Assembly (NCBI GenBank): GCA_026874595.1
Contig: CM049306.1
Coordinates: 13,355,019-13,419,018, forward strand
Direction of reading: 5' to 3'
DNA: 64,000 nucleotides
From: Sipunculus nudus
Taxonomy: Eukaryota; Annelida; Sipuncula; Golfingiida; Sipunculidae
Part shown: in pieces, positions 33,417 through 47,200 of the stretch
Numbering within the stretch: the stretch's first letter is position 1
Layout: each line of letters opens with the position of its first letter
Made by a program: the position numbers and the translations under genes
Notes under the pieces: model-generated
Databases searched by the model: none
What the model saw: the letters and a program-made list of their open reading frames with translations, nothing else
What the model was told of the DNA's origin: nothing

Positions 33417-36400
33417 GAAATTTTATTATGAAAACAAAAAAATGATATTGTCAAAATTCATATACAATGAAACTCCTACTTGCTGACAGCTCAGTAAGGC
33501 AGACAACTCACTGATGCGGACACTAAATCTCAGTCCCTACAAATTTGCCTCTATATTGCTGTCGGACCATATGTTATAGTTAGGAATTGGATCAATTTTC
33601 AGAATTTAAGTTACCTTTCTGGAGTGTATGGTAAGAGTACTGTCCAGTTTATTATAATCAACTGGAGAACGTGTAAAATACGCATAAAATAAGTATGATA
33701 TGACCGTTTCTGTGGGCCCGGGTTTTCTGACAGCCCCAAATATAGGAATTTTAACCCTTATTTAGAGTAATAAATTACCACTTAAAATACGAATTATTAG
33801 CTAAATTTTTATTTCATAGGGAAGGGAAAGACCAAATCTGCATGATTAACTCAGTTTAAAGATTGTTTCTATTACTTGAGGGTCTTTCTTCATGTGTTAA
33901 ATTGGGCCCAGGTTTCTTAGTCTGGGCCCGGGTTTCAGTGTGTCCCAATAGCAAGTGCACCAGTAACAGCACGTCTGCGATGTGCAGTAGCAGTTGTGGC
34001 ACTTAGCTTTAAATTAATTTTAATACTTTGTTGACATTGTTGTGTTTAGTCTTTCCAATCTCAATTCAGTTGATACAGTCATTTCATAAAGTGTTTATTA
34101 CCTAAACCTGATTGTCTCTGTTAATTTATCAGACTCACAAGCATATTACCCATTCAATATTTTGCACTTGAAGACAAGTTAGTTTATTCCAAACTCGATA
34201 GATGGCACTGGACTATTCCCACTGAATCCACTGGCATTGTCTGTGATAGTTGTCGCTGAGATTACCCACATGAGAAAATATAAATTTTCCCAGAATTTGG
34301 GGGAAAATATTGATAAACTCATCAGAGTTCCAGCCAGTTCAAGACCAGAAAAGGACATTTCTGTGGGAAAGCCACAGAGAAGTTGTGGGACAATGGTTAA
34401 ATGCCACCACACAAATATTAAACCAAGAGTGCTTATGATGGACAGTAAGCAAAATCCTTTTAGGGGCAAATTTCAACCCAGCCTTATTGTACATTTGCCT
34501 TATAGCCTTATTTGATAGTAAAACTTTGAAATCAAGCAGCTTCCTCAAGAAATCCTATCATTATAAAATACACTTAGGCTACACGCAAAAAGTTAATTGT
34601 TATGCTGACTCTGTTAACAGAAGAAAAACAGAGTGAGAGTTTTATATCTTTAAAATATATACCAGTCAGTCATTTTACATGTTACTTTTCTAATCTAATT
34701 AAGTATGCAAAATTTGCTTCAGTTTTTGAGATGATTTATATGTACAACAATTTATAACCCATTTTGAATTATACCATTATAAATATATTAAAAATATTGA
34801 CCTGCCAAAAATACGAACAGCAATCTTGTAAAACAGTATATATTTTTGGTTTGTCCATAAGTTTCTTAACACAGTAATTTACTTATTGATATTACAGGTC
34901 TGACATTGGCAAACACTTGTGGTCAATCTTAAAAAAAATCTGCAGACATGCCAAGTCTTGTGCAGTGGGCATGAGACTCGTGCATTAACCCACATCTCAC
35001 GCTCTCATGCCAAAGGACAAAAATCTTACGCATTCTGTCAGCTGGCCTGGTCATCCCCAGCTTTCAAGTTAAAACCAAATGTCTTATCCCATTCATTCTT
35101 TTAAGACTGGATGTTAAACAGACCAAGTGTGGTTAATCGACTTGTTTGACAAGGTGTGGTGTCTGGCCTGGAGGCTTGAAATTCAAGATACCCCACGTGG
35201 GGGGGGGGGGGGGGGGAATGGGGGCATTGTATAGTTTTGAATTTTTAAAAAGTCGATCCCTCTTAAAGGAAATGGTGGTTCGTGACTGCCACAACCACAA
35301 GTTTGAAATCTCACACATTTTGATTCTGCCATCTTAGCATCTCCGATACATGAATAAATAGAACTGTTCATAGCGATGTGTGGCTTTCACTGTCCATTGA
35401 TACACCAGGGCTATAGTTTATCTAAGGTGAATGTAATGCATTATCATCAGCTTCAGTTAGAATTCCATGGATCATTTTTAATAGAAAGTGGTTTCAAGAG
35501 TAGAGGACCAACATTGCCAGCAGGATCAGTATAGATGTAGTAGTTGATTTTCTTCTTTTTGTTTTATTTATGTGTACATGTACCTATATTTAATGTCTGG
35601 TAAAAATATGGCTGTGTTCTCATTGTGTGACAAATCATGGAATGAGCAAAGGGAAAAGAAAGGTTTGTTTTTCTTGTGCCTTAAGGTAGTCTCCAGACTT
35701 TTCATCTGAGCCTGTTGAACTTGTTAAATATTTGCCGATTAAAACGTATGTGTGTGTATGTTTTTATAAAGAAAAAAAAATTATCAAATCAAGTTTCCTC
35801 TTTCTTCTTTGAACAGTGTCTGATACCAAAAAAAATGAAATTCATATTGACATTTAGCAGTATTGACACAGAGTTAATATTTAGATTTTGCCTCTGCAAA
35901 TGTTTTGTTTTCATATTTTTTATTATAGACTCCTCACTTGAATGAAATGCCTATTCAAACAAATGTTAACTCTGATTTTAAGCAAAATGTTAACATGGAA
36001 TGTGACCCCTACCCCATCCCCACATACACATTGTCAAGAGACATTACCAAACAGTTAAAAAAATACAATTAAGTTAAAGAACCTCAAAAGTTAATTATGG
36101 TAGTAACTGTTTTTGCCAAAACAGGGTTTTGCAGATACTAAATTTTAAGCCTAGTTCTGCTGGCTGGAGAACTCCTCTGAGTCCCCTGGGCTGATCTTTC
36201 AAAAAACCAGCATAGTTAACTTTTTATTGTATAGGGCATACAGGTTGAAAATTCATTTTTTTTATATTGCTCCTCACTCCTTCTCACAACCATTGATAAT
36301 AACTCAATAGAGCTTGTTTGCTTATTGTGACCCTTTGGTTGGTAGTTCATATTTTCTCCACCAGAGGTCAGGCATCAATATGTGTCCATTCAGAGAAGTA

Positions 36401-38822
36401 GTTGTTAAGTTTCCCTAAAGATGTCGCTGTGTGGAGTAAATACACAGATCAACCTGTTCATTCGATGCAGGCTCATCATCAAGTGAATAAAAATACTTCC
36501 TTTGGAAATTTAAGGAAGCATAGCATTGGTCACATGAATTCATGTCAGTCAGGCATGGCTAACTTTTAATGTTTCTTTCTATCATTTATAACATCTTTAT
36601 TGTGAATTTAAAAATGCTATACACTTGATATAATGGATATATTCAGTAATTTAAAATTTATCAAAATATTGTTCCATGTTTATATTATTTCCTTCAGTAT
36701 TATATGTGTATTAAACCTAGTGTCTATTGTGTCTAATCATAGCAATTTATTTGTTTGCAAAATCTTGAATTTATATTCTAAACATATTTAAACAGGATAA
36801 TTGCAAAAGGGAAGTCCATTCATTTACATTTATTCTGATATTTTATGATAAATAATATTAATTTTTTTATCAATAAACGATAGTGATGATGTAAATAATA
36901 TAAATAATTATTATTGCTATTCCAGTATTCCAATATTTTTGCGATCTGCTTAATACGGATTCCTTAATTGTGAATTAATCGATCAGTGTGTTCAATTGAT
37001 AGAGAAGAATGACTAATACTAATAGCGATTTCAGTGGTAATTCTTGTTTTTCATGCTTCATGGAATTACTTGTAATATTTTATTATTGGTTTTACTTTCA
37101 ATACAGTAACAGCATATGGGTTAGTAATAGTATAATGAAAAAGTTCTTGCTTGTCATATTACTGAAAGAATAAGTAAAACTGAAGAATATTCCAAATATT
37201 CTTCATAAAACATTTCTTTATTCATATATTTCCATCTCCTCATAATACATAGATCTTTCTTGCCTAGTTAATTATTTACCACATATGTCTGTGTACAGAG
37301 CAAAGAGAAATAGTATGTAATAATGATAATAAGTGACCAAAACTAAAATATTGTATGTTAAAAAATTATATCAGTGATGTTGAAACCATAAGTTTGGATA
37401 TACCACACTAAAACTCAGTTGTAAGCACTGAGGGATTAGTACAAACGGGGTTCTTTTACTTGGTTTCTCTGAACTTCTGAAGGCTGAACTACTGCTACAA
37501 TATTCATCAGTGAAAAAAGGAATGAAACTGTATCAATATATATGGTTTATGCATGAGACAGTGAACCATAAACCAGGCACTGTCCATAATGTATTATGTT
37601 ACTCTAGGCTTTTTCTTTTACAAGTCTGTATTATCTTTCCCAAGATGCCTTCAGTATTTTTTACCTGGATACATGTCAGCAATTTTAGCTTATAGCAATT
37701 TTTTACATTTTTGGTTTATTTCAGGACTGGTATTCATAACTGCACCCAACCCAAGTGAATTATGCAAAAAATGTTAAAAATGTGAAAAACAATTTTGTTT
37801 TTAATTAATGGTGTTAACTGTGATTAACTTTAAAAAAGATAAGTCTGTAAGTATAATTGCAGTTTTGAAAACAATGATTGAATGTTTTATTTTTAGTTAA
37901 TGGGTTATTAACCTAAAGTTGCAGCTGATGTGCTTTATTTAATTAATTTTACACCATTTTATACTTGTAGTTCTTTTGCAACTGGTATCGTATGCTGTGC
38001 TAAAGCCAATCCCCTCAAATTCAGTTTATGCTATGTTAGTATACATGCTGTGTGACTATCAGATCTTTTACCTGATTCTTTACAAAAAGGTCATAATTAT
38101 TCATCTTCTAAGATGGTAACTTATATTTTTCCTTTTTTTTTACAAATTCTTTTAAATTTTTTCTGTGTAAATCAGGTTATAGAAACATTTGGGATAATAG
38201 CCAATCATTACCAAGCTATAATTTGTAACAGTACTGGTACAGTTGCCACTTGTACCACCAGGTGTCAGCTTTGATTTGTATCATGCTGTGTCATGGCTGT
38301 GAATTGGCACTAGCAGTCATAACCAATTATCATTTGTTGTATCTCTTTCCTTACTCCCTCTTAATCTCTCTTTCTTTTTTCTGTCTCTCTCATTTTTGGA
38401 CACACCTTCACCCATACGTGTGCTTTTTCTGACCAGTTACAGTAACAAGTATCTTTGGTTTTGCCAATAACATAGACATTGATTTAAAAGTGAAACATAA
38501 TAAATTTTATTAGAACAAAACATATTCTATCCATATTTTTATATGGTGTTAATTTTGTGATTAGGCCAAAAAAAATAAGGTTAATATGGTTTTCAGGCAT
38601 TTTTCAGAAATCAGTTCGGGTGGGCAGTACTTTATTTTTTACCTCTTTTTTAATGTTTTGATAAAAATGTCATATGATCAGGGAAAAGCATGAACATAAC
38701 AAATGTTTTGCTAAACAGGTAAAAGCACTACATAAATTGTATCATTTATCTTCTGGAAAGATAAAAATCAAAATAAAAATGTTTGATGCGATGGGTTACA
38801 ATTGACGCGGGCTGATCAACAG
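33417..38822. other. Intergenic, no gene recognised
   Basis: AT-rich sequence downstream of EXD2. An 18-nt G run lies at 35199-35216. 33460-33545 has a GATGCGGACACT-type transposon-end look. Short open frames resemble no known protein. Confidence 0.45.
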
Positions 38823-41455
38823 TTTTTAGCTCAGCTGACTATAAGTCATCTGAGCTATAGTCGTGGTCCATTGTCCGTCGTCCGTCCGTCTGTCCGTCCG
38901 TCCGTCCGTCCGTCCGTAGATGTGGCACGTTTTGAAACCGTAAGACCTAGGAATCCAAAATTTGGCATAATGTTAGATGTCCCCAAGATCTCCTACCAAG
39001 CCGAAAACTGGGTCTTTGCAACTTCGTTCCTTTGAGAAATTAAGGAAAAACCTCAATTTTTTATTAAAAACCTATTTTCACACTCTAGGACTGCCTAATA
39101 TCAAAACCACTCATTTGTTTTTCCTCATATTTACCATAAATATTCCTCTATATAGTTCCTATGTACATGCCAGAAATTATGTCTGTATTATTTAATTTAA
39201 AAAAGTTATGGGCCCAAACATAATGCATTTTGTAAAAAATCAGGAAAGATATTTGATCACTTAACACAAAAAATGTTAAAGCTATTGACCTTTTTTCCAG
39301 TAATATAACTTTAATTAATCAAAATTAAATTGTATACCCAAAATTAGATGAAAATCTTTTAAATTTTCTAAAATATTAATAAAAATAGAAAATTGGTACC
39401 TTAAATTTTGCCCAACTTTGACCATGGCACGTTTTTTTCCTGTAAGTACTGTGGATTTAATTTTCACAGCATGTTTTTGTTAGTATTTCAACTGTTAACA
39501 TCAAAAATTTGAAACCAGTTGATCAAAAACTGTAGATTTTAATAAGTTTTCAAGCACCATGTAACATATTGTTTACATCAAGCTAGTGTTATGCAGTTTG
39601 CAAGAGCTCAGCTCCCCAGCTTCAGCTCTTAGTTCCTTAAATTCGGCATACAGTTAGATGTCTCCAAAATCCCCTACCATGCCAAGAATTTGGTCACTAG
39701 GACTTAATACCTTCGAGATATTAATGAAAAACTTCATTTTTCCATTAAAAACCCATTGTTACACTTCAAGACTGCCTAATATCAAAACCACTGATCTGAC
39801 TTTAATCATAAATAATATACATATTTTTATTCTCTATGCACATGCCAGAATGATGTCAGTATTGCGTAATTGTTTTAAGTTATGGGCCCAAACATAATGC
39901 ACTTTGTAAAAAATCAAGAAATATATTTACTCCCTTAACAAGGGCATTGCTGAAGCTAGAGATTTTTTTGTCAGGGATGTAACATTATTTAATCAAGATT
40001 CAATTGAATACCCAAAATTAGTTCTGAATTTTTCAAATTTTATAAGTTATTAGTATAAATATAAAATTAGTACCTTAAATTTTGCCCAACTGTGACCATG
40101 GCACGTTTGTGTCCTGTGAGCACTGTTGATATAATTTTCATATCATGCACACATTAGGATTTCAGCTTTTTAGTTTAGAAAGCTGAAAGAAATTGGCCAA
40201 ACTATGTAGCTTTTATTAATGTTTTTTATGAGACCCTGTCAGACTTTGGCTCTCTCCAGCCCCTCTTGAGTCACCTGTATGTTGACCTTGTTGACCTTTC
40301 ATCAAATTATGCACGCTTGAGGCGAGGCATACAGGAATCCAGGCAGCTTATGGCCAGCCACAGTTGATCCAGGTGTCCAACCCAACTCATCTAGTAGTTT
40401 TAACCAACAACATAACAATAAACAATAAATTAATAAATTTTTATTGGTTTTTAATAACAAATTAAAGAAAAATAGAAAAGGAATTTGTTAGTTTATAATA
40501 ACAGGAAATTAACTTGCAGTTACTGATGATATAAGAATCTTGTATCGATGGGTAGAATGTCACATATTCCAAATAACACCATGCAGTCACCTATGGCATT
40601 TTTCAGTTCAATTTTAATGATAAAGAAGTAAATCATATTATTCATTACTAATCATTAGGGATCATATGAAAGAAATTAATGATAGACAAAGATGCAGTTG
40701 ATAATATTAATCTAGATTCCTACTGTGTCTAGTTTGTACATTGATGTGAAATTAGTCATAAATGAATTTTTTACAGTTATTTTTTAATATAAATAAAAGC
40801 CATAAAACCAGGTACTTATGATCATTATTTAAATGTGTGAATTTTGTATATTCTGGATTCTCAACATCATTGGTTGGTGAAACTGAATAAATACCAGACA
40901 TGGTGCGAATACTTTGTAATTGTATTTAAATACGAATATGATTATGTACTCCATTATAAAATTTCTTGCATAAAGAATAGGAATTCAGGTAAAAATGAAA
41001 GTATATGAATACACGTGCAAATACTTTCAAAATGTATTCATGAATGCATTCATGAATATATTCTTTAATATTATTTTAATAATCAAATCAGTTATATTTC
41101 ATTTAAAAAATCATATGATTCTCTTATTATTTTTTATAAAAATTATATTTGGGACAATATTTGTAATTTTTTTTAATAAATAGTTAAACTCTTATATTAT
41201 ATGTTCTGCTTATAAGTTATATGGCCAAGTCAAAATCTGTGTGACAATAGTACTCCATTTGTTAATAAAATAAATGAAATCAATCCTCTTCCCTGTCTCC
41301 AAAGGTACTATCAAAATCATACATAAGCTAAACAACAACAACTGATAATACAGCTTATATTTATTACCACACAAAACCAGCATGTGCCTCATTTCTAAAT
41401 AATATTTTTTTTATCATATATAACAGCTGAGCGTCGTGACCCATAGGTCCCTTGT
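38823..41455 (+). repeat. Family-1 dispersed element, copy E, with CCGT microsatellite
   Basis: Starts TTTTTAGCTCAGCTGACTAT, CCGT repeats at about 38875-38920, internal re-start near 39630, end CAGCTGAGCGTCGTGACCCA then TAGGTCCCTTGTT. Closely parallels copy D over its first 600 bp. Confidence 0.75.
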
Positions 41456-41472
41456 TTTTTTTTCTTTTTGTT

Positions 41473-42300
41473 TTTTTTTAGGTCAGCTGATTGAAAGTCA
41501 ATTGAGCTTGACAAATGCCCATATGTGCAATATCAAGGAACAAATTGTAATTCTTATCTCTAGAAACTTCAAACTGGACAACCAAAAAACTCTTTTGAAA
41601 ATAAAAATTAGGTCATGATTACTTTATATTCCAAAAGTTACAAGAATATTTAGTTCTGTGCACCTTGTACTATGCATGAATGTTCAAGCTTGCTTTAACT
41701 TTGTGTGAACTGAATCATAAATACCAACTGATATGGTTAGCAGTATTTTTTTAAGATAACAAACATTAACTGACATGTCACAGTAGGTACTCAAAAATAC
41801 AGGGAGTAGCTTTGAAAAAAATGTAATACATTTGCACAATTCTAAGTGGACTGGTTCTGTATGCCTCATCCTTCCTGTTCAGGTTCAGATTTTCCAGGAA
41901 ACACTGATTTTGTGAACCTTTTATTGGTTATGTATGACTTTTCTTACTGTCTGCTCTTTCTACACTTATGTTAAACCATTTAAACCTACAAAACAAAAAG
42001 AAAAATGTATCAGTATTCCTTATCAAAGTTCTTCCAGAAAATTCATGAATTTTTTTATCATGGATACTTGTCAGGGTCACATGTGCACACTTGCAACCTC
42101 TGAATATTATGTTAGCTTTGCAAAAATAACAACCTTGAGCATAGAAAATTTGTTTCTCAATCCAAAGGAAGTAAGAGCTCTCAGTTAAACTGGATGTTCT
42201 AGTAAACAAATAATAACAGAATCTGAAGTAGAGCAATTATTTCTCCCTCCATTGGGGGGAGACGTATAGTGTTTGGTCTGTTGTCTGCATCCAGGGTCGT
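41473..42300 (+). repeat. Family-1-like fragment abutting copy E
   Basis: TTTTTTTTTAGGTCAGCTGA then TTGAAAGTCAATTGAGC begins 18 bp after the end of copy E. No matching 3' end was found before the next copy at 42309. Confidence 0.5.
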
Positions 42301-42308
42301 CTGTGTCA

Positions 42309-43834
42309 TTTTTAGCTCAGCTGACTGTAAGTCAACTGAGGTATAGGAATGGCACTTTGTCCGTCGTCCATCTGGGTGTTTGGCCGTCCGTTAGCAGCAC
42401 ATAAATCTTCTAAGTAAGGATCCAAAGGGGTCTATAAAAAATCTCCTTGGAAACCTGAAATAAGGTCACTGTGACCTATATTCTCCAAGCTATGGGGCTT
42501 GAAAGTACCCCCCCCCCCAGAATAATAAATATTTTGATACAAAACTCCAATATCTTGATAATTAATGTATGGATTGTTATGAACCTTGCCTTGAATATTG
42601 ACCAGTTTTGTCAGTTCCTGAAAAATGGTGGCACCACCTGTATTTTTTGTTATTTAAACAAATATTTTCTATTTTTTTAACTATAAAATGACAACAGTTA
42701 TGTCAGTTTCTCAGCTGTGATTACATCTTGTGTCCCAAAACCTGGTGTGTTTATTGATCACAAGTGGATGCCCTATAGTAATCACCCTGTCTGTTTGTCC
42801 ATCCATCCATCCACAAATTTTTTTCTGGATAACTCCAGGTTTGACTGACACATGGATTTCAAACATGACTTACATATGGCCCATAACTAAAGCAAGAAAC
42901 TAAATGATATTGGGGTTATGAGGTCAAAGGTCAAGGTCACAGGACTTACTTATTTAAAAAGATTATGGCTGCATTTTAAGCCAAGCTTTTAATCCCAAAC
43001 TTTCCATCTTGTGCATTAAGCTGACTTGCCAGTATGGGGAGAGCATAAATGAATTTTGGGTCACAAGGTCAAAGGTCTAGGTCACAGGGGCCATTTGTTC
43101 ACAAATTAGTTTCCAGATGATAACTACAGTTTAGTTTGACATATTGGTTTCAGATTTAACTTATGTATGGCTTACCACTAAAGTAAGAACCTAGTGATTT
43201 TGGGGTCCAATGGTCAAAGGTCAAGGTCACAGGACCCATTTCTTTATTAAGAATGCAGATGCATTTGAAACCAAACTTTTCATCCCAAACCTTTCATCTG
43301 CAAGATATTGCTAACCTGCCAAACAGGGGAAGATTCTGTTTGATTTTGGGGTCATAGGGTCAAGGTCACAGGACCAATCCATTCACAAATAAGTTTATGG
43401 ATGATAATTCTGCTACGGATAGACACATTGGCTTCCAACTTGATTTTATAATGACCCACCTCTTAAGTAAATTTATTTTGATTTTCAGGGTCCAGAGATC
43501 AAAGTTGAAGGTCACAGGAGCCACATCTTTAAAAAGATTGTAGATGCACTGTAAATCAAACTTTTCCTCCCAAACTTTCCATCTTTCACATATGGCTTAC
43601 TTGCCCAAATTGAGGAAATCTGTAGAATTTGAGGTTACCTGGTCAGAGGTCAGGGTCACTTTTTAAAAGATTGTTAAAATGATCTAAATGCTGCAAGTTC
43701 AAGGATAATAATTCTAAGATTTTTTGGTCACAAGGTCTTTGGTTAAGGTCACAGGACTGTCATTCTGAAAAAAAATTCTTTAAAAATATCCTTATAGACA
43801 AATTCAGCTGAGTGTTGAGACCCATGGGTCCCTA
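42309..43834 (+). repeat. Family-1 element with tandem AGGTCA-rich units, copy G
   Basis: Starts TTTTTAGCTCAGCTGACTGT and ends ATTCAGCTGAGTGTTGAGAC then CCATGGGTCCCTAG. Inside, units of roughly 150-300 bp repeat GGTCAAAGGTCAAGGTCACA and CCAAACTTTTCATCCCAAAC. Confidence 0.7.
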
Positions 43835-44275
43835 GATTTTTTAATGTTATAACTTATGAACAACTCAACATATTTTCATGAAATTTTACTTTTTCAATGT
43901 TCCTACCAAAAACTTTGGGACTGTTCAAAACCAGTGACCTTGACCTTATTCATTAAGGTCATTTCGGCAGAAATAGAAATTTTTTAAGTATTGCATATTT
44001 TTTCCTAATATTTGAAACACTAATTGTTTCAACCAAGTTCTTTGACAAGTTCGAAAACTGGTGACCTTGACCTGAAACTTAAGTTCAAATCAGCCAGACT
44101 AAAAATTATTTGTAAATGCTATAACTTTTCAACCACTCTGTTTATTTTCATGAAATTCAACTTGTGAAATGTTTCTACCAAAATCTCTGAAGTGTTCAAA
44201 AACCGGTGACCATGACCTTCATCTTCAAGGTCAAATCAGCTGGAATAAAAATTATTTTTAATGCTGTGACTTTGA
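43835..44275 (+). repeat. GTGACCTTGACCT repeat, two to three units
   Basis: Units of about 130-140 bp: TATTTTCATGAAATT, TTCCTACCAAAA, AAACYGGTGACCWTGACCTT, AAGGTCAAATCAGC. Same family as 14880-15090. Confidence 0.65.
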
Positions 44276-47200
44276 AGTAGTCGTGTAATTTTTTTCCTCA
44301 AATTTGGTGATGAAAGGGCCATAGGGAGGGAAGACATCGCAAGAAACAACCTCATTCTAGTATGTGCACTGTGCAGAGTAGTTCCATCAATGTTCAGTTG
44401 AGGAAAAGGGCGATAGGTTGTACACTGTGTTATAAGATCACCTTTGGGACTGGCAGAAAGTGGTCTTAGTTTACAGGTGGTCTTATGAGACGGGTGGCCT
44501 TCCAGACAGGTTCCCCTGTACATGATTAACAATGGACTTGAAATCCTTTAACATAATGATTGTTTGGCATATAAATTCATGGAAACTGATTGTAATTAAG
44601 ACTCCATCCAGTAGTCTTAATGTTGCCAGGTAACCGTTGCAGGATTGAGTCATGAGGTATTACAGGTCATGAATAAAAACACTGAAACACAAAAGAAAAT
44701 CTGATTTATACTGAGATTAGATAAAAAAAAAAAAGAATGTTAGAGCAACATAAAACACTTAAAGGAGACTTGTAAGGAGTGAGTCACCACGAAGCATGGC
44801 ATGGTTTATCTGTATATCAGTGTATCAATCAGTCTAGATGGTTGGCATGATTGTTAATTATTATGGTAGAATCAGTGCCATAATATAACAAAATAGGTGT
44901 CATATTCATGTACTCTTAAATATATTCAGTTCAGCTGGTCCAAAACATAAGTTAAGTTTTCTCATTTTATTTTACTAAATGATAACATCTTAAAAATACA
45001 TAATTTTTCAAATCTTGGTCACATGTTCATAACAGACAACTGATAACATGGTCCAATAATTCCTCTATCGTGATCCGAGCTCATTCATGGTTACATTATT
45101 GCCAACTGGGATCATTTAAATTAATTTTACAGATTCACTTGTCATACTCATAAAAGTTTTATGGACAAGTGAACCTTGGCCAGTAAACAGTAAGCCATTT
45201 CTCCCTCCAGCCAGCTGTAGCCACCACCACAATAAGGTTTAAAAAAATGATAAAATTGGACTAAGATGGCTGTGGTGTTAAATGAAGCAAAGTGGACTTA
45301 GTGAAAAAAAATTATAAGTCATTTAAACAAGATATTCTTAATACAGGCTGCTAATCAAATTTTCTTAAAGGAACTGTTCCTGCATCGACTGTTCCGTATT
45401 TTATGTATCTTTTTCAGGAAAAGAACCTTATTTTATTTAATATTATGAAATTATAGATAACTATTTATTTGACAGATATGTATGTTTTTAGGATGGTTGA
45501 ATGCTCTATCACTTTTACAAAACATACATTATGGTTTTTTCAAATAAAAGTTTATATTTCATATATACTTCTTTAGGTGCATATTTTTGTATTATTTATT
45601 ACCCTAACAGGTTCATCTGAGCCATTAAAAAATGTACATATTTTTAAAATAATGAAAACTGCTTCATCGGTTTTTAGTGACAACCTGAGAGATTCTGAGT
45701 AGGATCTGGCGCTGCGTTAATCACTGCACATGGTAATACAGTCATACAGGCCTGTGTTTCAAGACTTCATTGGTTACAGACTAGGTTTTCCTAGTCCAGG
45801 TTTAGATCAATACAACTTGTTGCAAGCCAGGGTTTTCTGGATCAGTCTGGTTTCTGTGTCAGATGAAACACAGCTGGGGCTGGCATAGTCTTGTGTATTT
45901 CCAATATCTGGAACTGAATGTATTCTTAATCTGTTACTTAAAAAACCTTGCCCCACCCGAGTTGAACAAATAAGGAGAGAAAATCCATTCTGTGCATGAC
46001 ATATATAAAAATAAATGTTTTAATTTGCATCGACATGATGATATTACTGTATGTATGCTAAATAAACACTTTAATTTATTGCACATATTTGAAATAAAGT
46101 TAAAACATTTAAATTGAAAGAATCAAACAATTTTAATAGTTTAATTATGTGGCTTAAAGAAATGGTATGAATAACCTGAATACAAAATTTAATTTAATTT
46201 TTTCTTTATACTTTAAATCATTTTTTTTATGTGGCTGATTTTACCAGGCAAGTTGATTAGTGTCTGTTAATACATATTTTTCAAGAAGCCAAGTTATCAG
46301 CTTAATAAAAATTTAATAATACAATGGTATGTTTACAGACATAGCTTGAGAGAAAAATAACAAATATATACAGAAAAATTGACCAGTGTGAATGTCAGGC
46401 TTTTATGTATGTTTTATCAGAAAGTGTAAATTAATAATAGTCAGATATAATGGAATCATTTTAATTTACGCTTAAAAAATGTTAGGGAATGTGTGAAGAT
46501 ATAGAATAACTTTTAAGAGTTTTCAGTAGGTTTTCTTTATTTTATGTAAAAGCAGACTTACAAATAGAGAAAACCTGATTTCTTTGAAACTGACTCTTGT
46601 TTGGGTACATTTCTTTGAAATTGTAAATTAACATTTAATTTTTCGTTCATCTGTCTCACTGGAGGGACAGAGGACGTTTCCTGTTTATTGTCACCAACGT
46701 TTCGCTACAAAGACTGAGAAAGAAACCATTTGAGACTATCTGAAGCCATGAAAAGCACATGATTGATTTGCAAAATGCTGCTGTCAATATGTTATACAAG
46801 TTCATTAATTTAAAAGTGTCTTTCCCAGGTACGGTGGCTCCCAATTGAATCAACCTGTCATGAACCCTATCAAACTTTTTCATAAACAGGGCAGTAAAGG
46901 TCAAACCAAGTTTTGATTTTGTCCATTGCATTTAATGTGTGCTGTGAAGCCTTTCTTTCGGGGTGTGTAGTATGGAGGTCACATGGGACAGAACTGAAGA
47001 TGAGGCCGCGTACGACTTGATGATCAAAGGACTGGGGTTTCGTCCTCGCTTCTCTAGAGATACGCTGAGATCCACCCATGTGCATCTCTGACACAAATCC
47101 CATGGAGCATTGCAATTTCTGTAGCGAGGAGTCAGGAGAGATTTTCTTTACACATCATCAACGGCAACTGTCAGCTTTCTTCATATAAAAAGGACCCAAA

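Noticed and set aside
46656-47115. Minus-strand frames of 91 and 81 codons
   Set aside because: No recognisable domain, no consistent splice links; may be a noncoding island.
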